DNA of 64,000 nucleotides from positions 1,860,001 to 1,924,000 of the forward strand of contig OY969884.1 of assembly GCA_963704295.1 (NCBI GenBank), written 5' to 3'. Below the pieces are notes generated by a model that saw nothing but the letters and a program-made list of their open reading frames with translations, was not told the DNA's origin and searched no databases. The translations under genes and the position numbers were made by a program. This document shows, piece after piece, positions 8,439 through 16,586 of this stretch. How positions within the stretch are numbered: the stretch's first letter is position 1; each line of letters opens with the position of its first letter. The DNA comes from JACCVL01 sp963704295 (GTDB lineage: Bacteria; Actinomycetota; Actinomycetes; Propionibacteriales; Nocardioidaceae).

Positions 8439-9457
8439 CACACGATCTCGGTGCACGACGCGTTCAGACCCGATCCGATGCCCATGAGCAGCACCCGGTC
8501 TCCCGATTCGAGCTCGTCAGCCTGCGCGGCCAGGGTGAACGGGACCGACGCCGGCCCGATGTTGCCGTACGTGGGGAAGGTCCGCGGCACCAGCGTCGGG
8601 TCGATGCCGAGCCGGCCGCACAACGCGTTGGTGTGCACCTGCGAGATCTGGTGGATGACGTACCGGTCCATGCCGTCGGCCCAGTCGAACTCCCGGGCCG
8701 CGTCCTCCCACAGCTCGGCTGACAGCTCCAGGCCGGCGTTGAGCAGCCCCTTGGTGTCGGTGCGCATCATCTCGATGTCGCCGACGCACATCTGGTGGTG
8801 CTCGGTGCCGGCGCGGCTGACGCCGCCGACCATCCGGTGGCCCTCCGGGTGCCGGTCGGCGCGCCCGAGGACCATGGCCGCGGCGCCCGAGCCGAGCGTC
8901 AGCGTCGCGAACTCGGACATCACGTCGCTGGAGCTGTCCGAGCGGCTGAGCCGCGCGATCGTCGCCTCCTGCACGGGCCGGGCGTCCTCACCGTTGACGA
9001 CGAGCGCGTAGTCGATCTGTCCCGCGTCGATCAGACTGCCGGCCAGCTGCATGCCGTTGACGAACCCCAGACAGGCGTTCGCCAGGTCGAAGTTCTGGCA
9101 GGCGGACGACAGGCCGAGCGCGTGATGCACCGACACCGCCGTCGAGGGCTCCAGATGGGCGCGGCTGACCGACGTGTTGATCATCAGGCCGATGTCTGCG
9201 CGATCGGTCCCCGACTCGGCGAGCGCCTTCTCGCCGGCCATCGCGGCACCGTCGGCGAAGGTCACGTCCTTCGGCCACCAGCGCCGCTCGCGGATGCCGG
9301 CCAGCTTCTCGAGCATCCCGGAGCGGAGGCCGAGCCGTTGGTAGGTGCCGGCGAGGCGCTCGTCGAGCTCGTCCGACGTCACCACCACGGGGGCTTCGAC
9401 CGCACACACGGACAACACGGCCGCGTTCGATGACCGGTACGTCGCGTTGCCTGCCAT
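8435..9457 (-). CDS. oleA: OleA: head-to-head acyl-CoA condensing thiolase
   Basis: A 340-residue member of the thiolase/KAS III superfamily. OleA performs a non-decarboxylative Claisen condensation of two fatty acyl-CoAs to a 2-alkyl-3-ketoacid. The catalytic triad is visible: Cys129 in LANACLGF, His269 in RYVIHQIS and Asn299 in TYGNIGP. Glu103 in HLEPSTA fits the OleA-specific glutamate reaching into the partner subunit, which distinguishes OleA from FabH. ATG 9457 is preceded by AAGGGA, an adequate ribosome-binding site. It is first in the oleA-oleBC-oleD operon. The leader region upstream carries a possible promoter near 9641-9669. Confidence 0.9.
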   Translation of the reverse strand: MAGNATYRSSNAAVLSVCAVEAPVVVTSDELDERLAGTYQRLGLRSGMLEKLAGIRERRWWPKDVTFADGAAMAGEKALAESGTDRADIGLMINTSVSRAHLEPSTAVSVHHALGLSSACQNFDLANACLGFVNGMQLAGSLIDAGQIDYALVVNGEDARPVQEATIARLSRSDSSSDVMSEFATLTLGSGAAAMVLGRADRHPEGHRMVGGVSRAGTEHHQMCVGDIEMMRTDTKGLLNAGLELSAELWEDAAREFDWADGMDRYVIHQISQVHTNALCGRLGIDPTLVPRTFPTYGNIGPASVPFTLAAQADELESGDRVLLMGIGSGLNASCTEIVW

Positions 9458-9640
9458 GTGTGGTTCCCTTCGCAGAGGCGGAGCGGATCGCGGGGACGGG
9501 GCAACCGACTCCGGGACACCCGCCCAGCTCGGGCCGGCCGCCGACTGCTGGACGGGCACGACCTGCTGGTCGCCGTCGCGCCCAGGTGCGGCCGACGGCG
9601 AGCGGCGACCACGTCCGTGGCCGTCGCGTTTCCGTGCCCG

Positions 9641-9669
9641 ATCATAGGTCGCTCGACCGCGGCCGCTCG
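9641..9669 (-). promoter_or_regulatory. Possible oleA promoter with GGTCGAGCG direct repeat
   Basis: On the minus strand TATGAT (9641-9646) is a near-consensus -10. A weak -35, TCGAGC, lies 18 bp upstream. The 9-mer GGTCGAGCG occurs twice, 14 bp apart, across the -35/spacer region and could be an activator or repressor site. The implied leader to the oleA ATG is about 180 nt. Confidence 0.3.
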
Positions 9670-9787
9670 ACCAGGAGTGCCCCGAGCCGCCGATCGGGCT
9701 CGGCCGGCGGCGTCCGCGGCGGTCGGTGCTGCCCGCCGACCGGCCCCGTGTCCGGCAGATCCGGGACGTACCGCCACCCGTCCGGCG

Positions 9788-9809
9788 CTGCAGAAGTCGC
9801 GGATCGTGA
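9788..9809 (+). repeat. Dispersed 22-bp element, copy near 9.8 kb
   Basis: CTGCAGAAGTCGCGGATC followed by GTGA, then a G-rich run, as at the other loci. It lies 18 bp beyond the 3' end of the small minus-strand gene at 9828-10013, that is, in its 3' flank. Confidence 0.8.
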
Positions 9810-9827
9810 GGGCGGGGGGTGTGCGGG

Positions 9828-10013
9828 TCAGGCCACCGGCTCGTCAGCGGCATGGGGGACGACCAGACCGTGCTCGTCGGCCAGCCGGAGCAGGTCAGCG
9901 AGGGACGCCGCCATGATGTCGGCGGTGTACGGATCGTCCGCCTCCCGTGCGGCGAGCAGCTGACGTGTCGTCGAGGCAACGCGCTCGCGGAGCTGGTCCA
10001 GGAACTCGGTCAT
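9828..10013 (-). CDS. Small hypothetical protein, 61 residues
   Basis: ATG 10013 follows GGGAGG at a 5-7 nt spacing, a strong ribosome-binding site that decides this start over the upstream in-frame codon at 10064. The product is MTEFLDQLRERVASTTRQ at its N-terminus, then an amphipathic, Ala/Leu-rich helical chain ending in HAADEPVA. It has no transmembrane segment, Cys or recognisable domain. The helical heptad-like pattern suggests a small coiled-coil or dimeric protein. It is transcribed divergently from the secreted protein at 10223, and the four 11-bp repeats lie between them. I do not recognise the family. Confidence 0.6.
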   Translation of the reverse strand: MTEFLDQLRERVASTTRQLLAAREADDPYTADIMAASLADLLRLADEHGLVVPHAADEPVA

Positions 10014-10052
10014 GGCGCCTCCCTGCCTGCTTGGACGGATGCGGGCGGCGAA

Positions 10053-10096
10053 CGGTTGCAGCACGGTTGCAGCGCGGTTGCAGCGCGGTTGCAGCG
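10053..10096. repeat. Four tandem 11-bp direct repeats (CGGTTGCAGCG)
   Basis: CGGTTGCAGCA followed by three exact CGGTTGCAGCG units, contiguous. Spacing of 11 bp places each copy close to one helical turn from the next. The array lies 40 bp upstream of the 61-residue gene start (minus) and about 95 bp upstream of the secreted-protein promoter (plus). It may be an iteron-like regulator site or a slippage product. Confidence 0.7.
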
Positions 10097-10189
10097 TGGA
10101 GGCGGATGCCCTGGCCGGCTCCGCTCACCGCCGGCTCGGCCCGTCCACAGCCGCGCCGGGCACAGCCGTCGAGGTGCGGCAGCACTTCC

Positions 10190-10195
10190 TAGCGT
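10190..10195 (+). promoter_or_regulatory. Possible -10 of secreted-protein gene
   Basis: TAGCGT fits the actinobacterial TANNNT -10; initiation near 10202 would leave a ~20-nt leader containing the GAAGGAG ribosome-binding site. The -35 is not convincing. Confidence 0.4.
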
Positions 10196-10222
10196 GTCGG
10201 AAAGGACCGCGAAGGAGTCCCG

Positions 10223-10954
10223 ATGTCCACTCTCCGAACGGCTGGGCCGCGCCGGCTCGCGCGCCTGCTTCCGCTGCTGCTCGTGCTGCCCCTGCTCACC
10301 GGCCCCGACACCGCTCTGGCCGCCACGTCCTGCCGGTGGCAGAGCGAGCGCGTGTGCCACGTGCTGCACAAGGCGCAGCGGATGGCCCGACAGGCGCACC
10401 ATGACCGGGCCGGCCGCCCCGGTGAGCGGCTCGACTACGCCTACACCACGCGACAGCGGCGGGCGGTGCAGCGGCGGCCGGTGATCGACCTCGCCCAGCC
10501 GCAGCGCTACCGGCACCCGCGGCGGCAGGTCCGGACCGGCGGCCACGTGCGGCACCACGCCGGGCGGGCCGGCCCCGACGGCCGATCGTTCGCCTGCCGG
10601 ACGCGGTGGTGGCGGTTCGAGGAGGAGTCGCTGGTCTTCCACGGCACGCTGTACCGAACGCGGTTCACCGTCCGTTGGTGCTGGTGGACCGAGGGCCGCG
10701 CCCGCATCTTCGACGTGCTGCGCGACTGGGACATCTACGACCTCGACACGACCTCGATCAACGTCGGGCACTACCGCGAGGACGACTCGGCCTTCGTCCC
10801 AGGGACGAACCGGACCTGGTACCACGTCGACGAGGTCCGCCAGGTGCAGAACTGCGTGTTGCACTACGGCTGCATCCTCGGCTCTGCCTACCCCCGGGTG
10901 CAGGTCACGATGATCGCCGGCGCCTGGACCGGCGGGCTGGTGCGGACGTCGTGA
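10223..10954 (+). CDS. Secreted hypothetical protein
   Basis: A 243-residue protein with a typical Sec signal: basic start, hydrophobic run LLPLLLVLPLL (about 16-26) and an ALA-A cleavage site near residue 34. The mature part is rich in Arg, Trp and Tyr, with a very basic segment at about 75-115. Five or so Cys residues (SCRW, VCHV, ACRTRWW, RWCWW, NCVLHYGC) could form disulfides outside the cell. GAAGGAG lies 6 nt before the ATG. I do not recognise a family; it resembles the many actinobacterial secreted orphan proteins that follow a cytoplasm-exit signal with a Trp/Cys-rich beta domain. It is divergent from the 61-residue gene and convergent with the iron alcohol dehydrogenase gene. Confidence 0.75.
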   Translation: MSTLRTAGPRRLARLLPLLLVLPLLTGPDTALAATSCRWQSERVCHVLHKAQRMARQAHHDRAGRPGERLDYAYTTRQRRAVQRRPVIDLAQPQRYRHPRRQVRTGGHVRHHAGRAGPDGRSFACRTRWWRFEEESLVFHGTLYRTRFTVRWCWWTEGRARIFDVLRDWDIYDLDTTSINVGHYREDDSAFVPGTNRTWYHVDEVRQVQNCVLHYGCILGSAYPRVQVTMIAGAWTGGLVRTS

Positions 10955-10979
10955 GCGGCAGCCGGTCGTTGCGCTCCGG

Positions 10980-12179
10980 TCACCGGGTGCTGAGCAGGAC
11001 CTCGGTCACTTCGTCCGCCTCGAACACGCGGGGGTGGTTGCGGCTCACGGGGTCGACCAGGGCACCGGCAGCGACCGCGGGCACCTGCTCCTCGGTGAGG
11101 CCGAGCTCGCCCAGCGGCAGCCGCGCGCGGACCCTGTCGGCCAGCCCACGCACCGCGATGATGGCGGACCGCGCACGCGCGTCCGCAGCCTCTGCTGCGT
11201 CGGGGGTGTCCCCGGATCCGCCGGCGGGCACGCGCATCGCCTCCGCGACCCGGCCGTACGCCGGCTGCGCGACCTCGAGCGACCGGCCCATCACCTCGTC
11301 CAGCACAGCGGACAACGCCAGCCCGTGCACTGCCCCGGTGTGCGCGGTGACGGCGTGCGCGATGCCGTGCACCAGGCCCAGCCCACTGATCGACAGCGCG
11401 AGGCCGGCCAGGTGCGAGCCCATCAGCAGCGCAGCGCGCGCCTCGAGATCGGTCCCGTCCGACACCGCGGTCGGCAGGCTGCCGCTGACCAGCCGGATCG
11501 CCTCTGTGGCGTAAGCCGCCGAGACCGGTGTGCTGCCGCGGGAGGCCAGCGACTCGATGCCGTGCACCAACGCGTCCATGCCGGTGGCCGCGGTGGCCAG
11601 CGGCGGCAGGCCGGTGGTCAGCATCGGGTCCAGGACCGAGCACCGGGGTCGCACCGTCGGATCCCCGAGGTAGACCTTCCGCCGGGCGTCCGGATCCTCG
11701 AAGACGCCGAAGCCGTTGGTCTCCGCGCCGGTGCCGGCCGTCGTGGGCACGGCCACCACCGGCAGCCCGGGCTCGGTCGGGAGCAGGCCGCCGAGATAGT
11801 CGCGACAGCTGCCGCGGTTGGTCGCCAGGAGGGCGATCGCCTTCGCCGCGTCCAGCGACGACCCGCCACCGACGGCGACCACGACGCAGGTGCCGAAGCC
11901 GCGCGCCGCCTCGACCGCGCGATCGACGGCCTCGGTGCCAGGGTTGGGGGGGACGGCGTCGTACACGGTGGTCTCGATCCCGGCACCGGTCAGCAGGTCG
12001 ACGACACGGTCGACGATGCCGGCGGACCGCAGCCCGGGGTCGGTGACGACGAAGGCGCGGGACGATCCCAGCTCCGCGATCGCCTCCGGGAGCCGGGCGA
12101 CGACCCCGACACCGAAGAGAACACGTCCGGTCGGCGGCAGGTCCCAGGCCGCCGAGGCGAGGCCGGCGACGGCGCTCAC
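10980..12179 (-). CDS. Iron-containing alcohol dehydrogenase
   Basis: A 399-residue group III (Fe-dependent) alcohol dehydrogenase. The NAD-binding GGGSSLDAAKA and the two family signatures are present. The first, around TGMDALVHGIESLAS, supplies Asp and His ligands; the second, GLVHGIAHAVTAHTGAVHG, supplies two more His ligands. GTG 12179 overlaps the aldehyde dehydrogenase stop as GTGA, so the two are translationally coupled; a GTG 15 bp upstream is possible. It is the third gene of a three-gene operon with an enolase-superfamily enzyme and an aldehyde dehydrogenase. It presumably interconverts an alcohol or hydroxy-acid and an aldehyde or keto product in the same route; the substrate cannot be named. 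Confidence 0.9.
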   Translation of the reverse strand: MSAVAGLASAAWDLPPTGRVLFGVGVVARLPEAIAELGSSRAFVVTDPGLRSAGIVDRVVDLLTGAGIETTVYDAVPPNPGTEAVDRAVEAARGFGTCVVVAVGGGSSLDAAKAIALLATNRGSCRDYLGGLLPTEPGLPVVAVPTTAGTGAETNGFGVFEDPDARRKVYLGDPTVRPRCSVLDPMLTTGLPPLATAATGMDALVHGIESLASRGSTPVSAAYATEAIRLVSGSLPTAVSDGTDLEARAALLMGSHLAGLALSISGLGLVHGIAHAVTAHTGAVHGLALSAVLDEVMGRSLEVAQPAYGRVAEAMRVPAGGSGDTPDAAEAADARARSAIIAVRGLADRVRARLPLGELGLTEEQVPAVAAGALVDPVSRNHPRVFEADEVTEVLLSTR

Positions 12180-13678
12180 GACAGGTCGATCCACGTCGTC
12201 TTCAGTCCCGTGTACTCGTGCAGCGCGTGCAGGGACTTGTCCCGGCCGGAGCCGGACTGCTTGAACCCACCGAACGGAGCGAAGACGTCGGTGGCGTCGA
12301 AGGTGTTCACCCAGACGGTGCCGGCCCGCAAAGCGCGGGCCACCCGGTGGGCCCGGGACACGTCGCGGGTCCAGACCGCGGCCGCCAGGCCGTACGTCGT
12401 CGCGTTGGCCAGCCGCACACCCTCGTCGATGCCGGAGAAGTCGATCACCGAGAGCACCGGCCCGAAGATCTCCTCCTGCGCCACCCGGCTGTCGTTGCGC
12501 ACCCGGTCGAGGACGGCCGGCTCGACGAAGTAGCCACCGGAGTCGGCATGCAGCCGGTTGCCGCCGGTCACCTGGGCTCCCTCGTCCCGGCCGGTTCGGA
12601 GGTAGCCCAGCACCCGGTCCAGCTGGCGGTCGTCGACGATCGCGCCCATGGTCGTCGCCGGGTCGAGCGGGTCACCGATGACGAAGGACGTCGTGAGCTC
12701 CACGACCCGCGCCAGCAGGTCGTCCTTGACCGCCCGGTCGACGACCAGCCGGGAGCCGGCGTTGCAGGTCTGGCCGGCGTTGTAGCAGATCCCCCAGGCG
12801 ATCGCCTGGGCGACCGGCTCGAGGTCTCCGGCGTCGGCGAGCACCAGCTGCGGCGACTTGCCACCGGCTTCGAGCTGGACCCGCTTGCCGTTGGACTCCC
12901 CGGCGTAGCACTGGAACATCCGGCCCACCTCGGCCGAACCGGTGAAGGCGATCGCGTCCACGTCCGGGTGCCGCCCGAGGGCCTGACCCGCCTCGGGGCC
13001 GAAGCCCGTCACCACGTTGAGGACCCCGTCCGGCAGCCCCGCCTCGGTGGCCAGCCGGGCGAGCAGCAGGGCCGAGAGCGGCGACTGCTCTGCCGGCTTC
13101 AGCACGACGCTGTTGCCGGTGGCGAGGGCCGGCGCAAGCTTCCAGCTGGTGATGATCATCGGGTAGTTCCACGGGACGACGGCGCCCACGACGCCGATCG
13201 GTTCCCGAGTGATCGTGACCAGCGCGTCCGGGCCGGTCGGCGCCACCTCGTCGTAGACCTTGTCCAGCGCCTCGGCGTACCACCGGATGCACCCGGCCGC
13301 GCTGGCCACGTCGACCCGCACCGACTCGGTGATCGGCTTGCCCATGTCGAGCGTCTCGAGCAGCGCCAGCTCCTCGGTGTGCGCGTCCACGAGGTCGGCC
13401 CATCGGGCCAGCACCCGCTTGCGGGCCCGCGGTGACAGCGCCCGCCACCGTCCGTCCTCGAAGGCGGCCCTCGCCGCCCGCACCGCCCGGTCCACGTCCG
13501 CCTGGTCCCCACGTCCGACCGCGGCCACCACGCTGCCGTCGCGGGGCGAGCGGGACTCGAACGTCGCGCCCGACGCCGCCTCGACGTGCGCGCCGTCGAC
13601 GAACATCCGCCCCTCCGGAGTCAGCCGGCGGGCGGCCGCCACCCAATCGTCGTGCGCGCGCTCCAGCAGCCCGGTCAT
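12176..13678 (-). CDS. NAD(P)-dependent aldehyde dehydrogenase
   Basis: A 500-residue ALDH-superfamily enzyme, closest in appearance to the gamma-glutamyl-gamma-aminobutyraldehyde/betaine-aldehyde group. It has PWNYPM, KPAEQSPLSA, FTGSAEVG (cofactor binding), the catalytic Glu in LEAGGKSPQ and the nucleophile Cys in GQTCNAGSR. Length is normal. The ATG at 13678 overlaps the stop of the upstream enolase-family gene as ATGA, and its stop overlaps the Fe-ADH start, giving a tightly coupled operon. It would oxidise the aldehyde made by its neighbours to an acid. Confidence 0.93.
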   Translation of the reverse strand: MTGLLERAHDDWVAAARRLTPEGRMFVDGAHVEAASGATFESRSPRDGSVVAAVGRGDQADVDRAVRAARAAFEDGRWRALSPRARKRVLARWADLVDAHTEELALLETLDMGKPITESVRVDVASAAGCIRWYAEALDKVYDEVAPTGPDALVTITREPIGVVGAVVPWNYPMIITSWKLAPALATGNSVVLKPAEQSPLSALLLARLATEAGLPDGVLNVVTGFGPEAGQALGRHPDVDAIAFTGSAEVGRMFQCYAGESNGKRVQLEAGGKSPQLVLADAGDLEPVAQAIAWGICYNAGQTCNAGSRLVVDRAVKDDLLARVVELTTSFVIGDPLDPATTMGAIVDDRQLDRVLGYLRTGRDEGAQVTGGNRLHADSGGYFVEPAVLDRVRNDSRVAQEEIFGPVLSVIDFSGIDEGVRLANATTYGLAAAVWTRDVSRAHRVARALRAGTVWVNTFDATDVFAPFGGFKQSGSGRDKSLHALHEYTGLKTTWIDLS

Positions 13679-14784
13679 CGCAGTCGCCACCGCTCCATCG
13701 CCTCCTCGTCCAGCCGCACTCCGAGCCCTGGCCGGTCCGGCACCGTGACCTGCCCGTCGGAGTCGACCCGCACCGGCTCGGCGAGCATGAAGTCGCGCCG
13801 CTCGAGCGTCCACCCACCCGGGTCGTACGGGAACTCGAACCACGGTCCGCCGCCGACCCCGGCCGACAGGTGCAGGTTGGCCAGCACGCCGATCCCGTTG
13901 GTCCACGTGTGCGGCGTGAACTGCCGGTGCCGCAGCTGGGCCAGCTCAGCGAACGTCCGGGCCCGGTGCATGCCGAGCGAGAGCACGCAGTCCATCTGGT
14001 AGACGTCGAACGCGTCGTGCTCCAGCAGCCGCAGCGCGTCGTCGTACGTCGCCACCATCTCGCCGCCCGCGATCGCCACCTCGCTCGACCGGCGCAGCTG
14101 CGCCAGCCCGGACAGGTCGGCATAGGGCAGCGGCTCCTCCACCCAGCGCACCCCGAGCTCTGCCAACCGGTCGACGGTTCGCCGAACTGCCTTGACATCG
14201 AGGGCCGGGTCGACGTCGCCGGCCATCCGCCACGACTGGTTCAGATCCACCAGCACGGTGAAGTCGTCGCCCAACGCCTCCCGGACCGCGGCGACGGTGG
14301 CCGTCCCGGTCTCGAGGTCGTCCCGGGCGATCCGGATCTTCATCGCCCGGAACCCGACCTCCCGCCCGGCCAGGGCGGTCTGGACCCGCTCTGCGGGAGT
14401 CATCAGCGCGCCGGTGGACATGTACGCGGGCAGCCGGGTGACGGCCCCCCCGAGGAGGGTGGCCACCGGCAGGCCGGCCACCTGCCCGAGCACGTCCCAC
14501 AGCGCGACCTCCAGCGGCCAGAACCGGCCGGCGTGGAAGTTGATCGACTCGATGGTGCGGACGTGCCGGCCGATCTGCAGCGGGTCGGTGCCGACGAACA
14601 GGTCGGCGAACGGCTCGAAGCCGGCCATCGTGTCACCGGACCCCACCCCGACGACGCCCTCGTCGGTCTCGACCCGCACGACGGTCGCGTCCACCAGGCG
14701 GCGCGGCACCGGGTCCCACGCGGCTCGGAACGGGGGATCCAGCTCGAGGCGCAGCCGGTCGAGCCGGACGGCGGTGATCTTCAT
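13675..14784 (-). CDS. Enolase superfamily enzyme (mandelate racemase/muconate lactonizing type)
   Basis: A 369-residue member of the mandelate racemase subgroup. The KxR/K base motif is in FRAMKIRIA. Metal ligands follow as Asp in VLVDLNQSW, Glu in WVEEPLPY and Glu in AIAGGEMV. The second base is a His in FTPHTWTNGIG. Such proteins abstract the alpha proton of a carboxylate; many are sugar-acid dehydratases. The ATG at 14784 follows TAGCGT (14793-14798) by 8 nt, so a leaderless promoter is likely. It is first in the operon with the aldehyde and alcohol dehydrogenases and divergent from hutU. Acid-sugar dehydration or racemisation of a 2-hydroxyacid are both possible. Confidence 0.9.
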   Translation of the reverse strand: MKITAVRLDRLRLELDPPFRAAWDPVPRRLVDATVVRVETDEGVVGVGSGDTMAGFEPFADLFVGTDPLQIGRHVRTIESINFHAGRFWPLEVALWDVLGQVAGLPVATLLGGAVTRLPAYMSTGALMTPAERVQTALAGREVGFRAMKIRIARDDLETGTATVAAVREALGDDFTVLVDLNQSWRMAGDVDPALDVKAVRRTVDRLAELGVRWVEEPLPYADLSGLAQLRRSSEVAIAGGEMVATYDDALRLLEHDAFDVYQMDCVLSLGMHRARTFAELAQLRHRQFTPHTWTNGIGVLANLHLSAGVGGGPWFEFPYDPGGWTLERRDFMLAEPVRVDSDGQVTVPDRPGLGVRLDEEAMERWRLR

Positions 14785-14925
14785 CGCCCCGGACGCTACC
14801 CCGGTGGCAGCGCTCCAGCCTGCCGGGTGCGAGCGGCCCCGGCGGTTCCGGTGCCACCGGTGCCAGACTGACCCGCGTTCCCCCGGCAGTCGCGCCGGTA
14901 GCCGTCCATCCGCGAGGAGCCAGAC

Positions 14926-16581
14926 ATGCAGGGCGCCCGACCGGTCCGCGCCGCCCGCGGCACGCAGCTGACCGCCCGGTCCTGGCAGACCGAGGCGCCG
15001 CTGCGGATGCTGCAGAACAACCTGGACCCGGACGTCGCCGAGCGACCGGACGACCTGGTCGTGTACGGCGGCACCGGCCGGGCAGCCCGGGACTGGGCGT
15101 CGTACGACGCGATCGTGCGGACGCTGACCACTCTGGGCGACGACGAGACCCTGCTCGTGCAGTCCGGCCGCCCGGTCGGCGTGCTCCGCACGCACGAGTG
15201 GGCGCCGCGGGTGCTGATCGCCAACGCGAACCTGGTCGGCGACTGGTCCAGCTGGCCGGAGTTCCGTCGGCTCGAACAGCTGGGGCTCACGATGTACGGC
15301 CAGATGACGGCCGGCTCGTGGATCTACATCGGCACCCAGGGCATCCTCCAGGGCACGTACGAGACGTTCGCCGCGGTGGCGGCCAAGCGCTTCGACGGGA
15401 CGCTCGCGGGGACCTTGACGGTGACCGGGGGGTGCGGCGGGATGGGGGGAGCCCAGCCGCTTGCGGTCACGCTGAACGGCGGGGTCTGCCTGGTCGTCGA
15501 CGTGGACGCCGCGCGGCTGCGTCGCCGGGTCGACCACCGCTACCTCGACGAGCTCGCCATCGACCTGGACGACGCCGTGGATCGCTGCGAGCGCGCCCGC
15601 GCGGACCGGCGGGCGCTCTCGGTCGGCCTGGTGGGCAACTGCGCGAGCATCCTGCCGGAGCTGCTCCGGCGCGGCCTGTCGGTCGAGGTGGTGACCGATC
15701 AGACGTCCGCCCACGACCCGCTGGCCTACCTCCCGGTCGGGGTGGAGGTCGAGGACTGGCGGGACTACGCGAGCCGCAAGCCGGAGGAGTTCACCGACCG
15801 GGCGCGCGAGTCCATGGCGCGGCACGTCGAGGCGATGGTGGGCTTCCTGGACGCCGGCGCCGAGGTGTTCGACTACGGCAACTCGATTCGCGACGAGGCC
15901 AGGCAGGGCGGGTACGACCGGGCCTTCGCCTTTCCCGGCTTCGTCCCCGCCTACATCCGGCCGCTGTTCTGCGAGGGCAAGGGCCCGTTCCGCTGGGCGG
16001 CGCTGTCCGGAGACCCCGCCGACATCCGGGCCACCGACGAGGCGGTCCTCGACCTCTTCCCCGACGACGACCACCTGGCCAGGTGGATCCGCGCCGCGCA
16101 GGAGCGGGTCGCCTTCCAGGGACTGCCGGCCCGGATCTGCTGGCTCGGCTACGGCGAGCGGGACCGGGCCGGGGTCCGGTTCAACGACATGGTCGCCTCC
16201 GGTGCGCTGTCCGCGCCGGTGGTGATCGGTCGGGACCACCTGGACTGCGGGTCGGTCGCGTCGCCGTACCGCGAGACGGAGGCCATGGCCGACGGCTCCG
16301 ACGCCATTGCGGACTGGCCGCTGCTGAACGCCCTGGTCAACACCGCGAGCGGGGCGAGCTGGGTGTCGATCCACCACGGGGGCGGCGTCGGCATCGGCCG
16401 CTCGCTGCACGCGGGCCAGGTGACCGTCGCCGACGGGACCGCGCTGGCCGGCGAGAAGATCTCCCGGGTGCTCACCAACGACCCGGGCATGGGCGTCATC
16501 CGCCACGTCGACGCCGGCTATCCCCGAGCCGACGAGGTCGCAGCGGAGCGCGGAGTCCGGGTGCCGATGCGGGAGGGCTGA
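14926..16581 (+). CDS. hutU: Urocanate hydratase
   Basis: A 551-residue urocanase, the second step of histidine degradation, converting urocanate to imidazolonepropionate with tightly bound NAD+. The family is unmistakable: LRMLQNNLDPDVAERP near the start, YGGTGRAAR, TVTGGCGGMGGAQP (NAD binding), GNCASILPEL and the active-site Cys in ARICWLGYGERDRAG. GAGGAG lies 8 nt before the ATG. It is first in hutU-hutF-hutI. No histidine ammonia-lyase gene (hutH) lies in the window, so the urocanate source must be encoded elsewhere. Confidence 0.97.
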   Translation: MQGARPVRAARGTQLTARSWQTEAPLRMLQNNLDPDVAERPDDLVVYGGTGRAARDWASYDAIVRTLTTLGDDETLLVQSGRPVGVLRTHEWAPRVLIANANLVGDWSSWPEFRRLEQLGLTMYGQMTAGSWIYIGTQGILQGTYETFAAVAAKRFDGTLAGTLTVTGGCGGMGGAQPLAVTLNGGVCLVVDVDAARLRRRVDHRYLDELAIDLDDAVDRCERARADRRALSVGLVGNCASILPELLRRGLSVEVVTDQTSAHDPLAYLPVGVEVEDWRDYASRKPEEFTDRARESMARHVEAMVGFLDAGAEVFDYGNSIRDEARQGGYDRAFAFPGFVPAYIRPLFCEGKGPFRWAALSGDPADIRATDEAVLDLFPDDDHLARWIRAAQERVAFQGLPARICWLGYGERDRAGVRFNDMVASGALSAPVVIGRDHLDCGSVASPYRETEAMADGSDAIADWPLLNALVNTASGASWVSIHHGGGVGIGRSLHAGQVTVADGTALAGEKISRVLTNDPGMGVIRHVDAGYPRADEVAAERGVRVPMREG

Positions 16582-16586
16582 GCCGG

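Larger units (their letters stand above)
9458..9827. other. Intergenic region upstream of oleA
   Basis: 370 bp without a supportable gene. It holds the candidate oleA promoter, a CCGAGCC/GGCTCGG hairpin (9682-9703) and one copy of the dispersed 22-bp element at 9788. Open frames here have no ribosome-binding site and no recognisable product. Confidence 0.6.
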
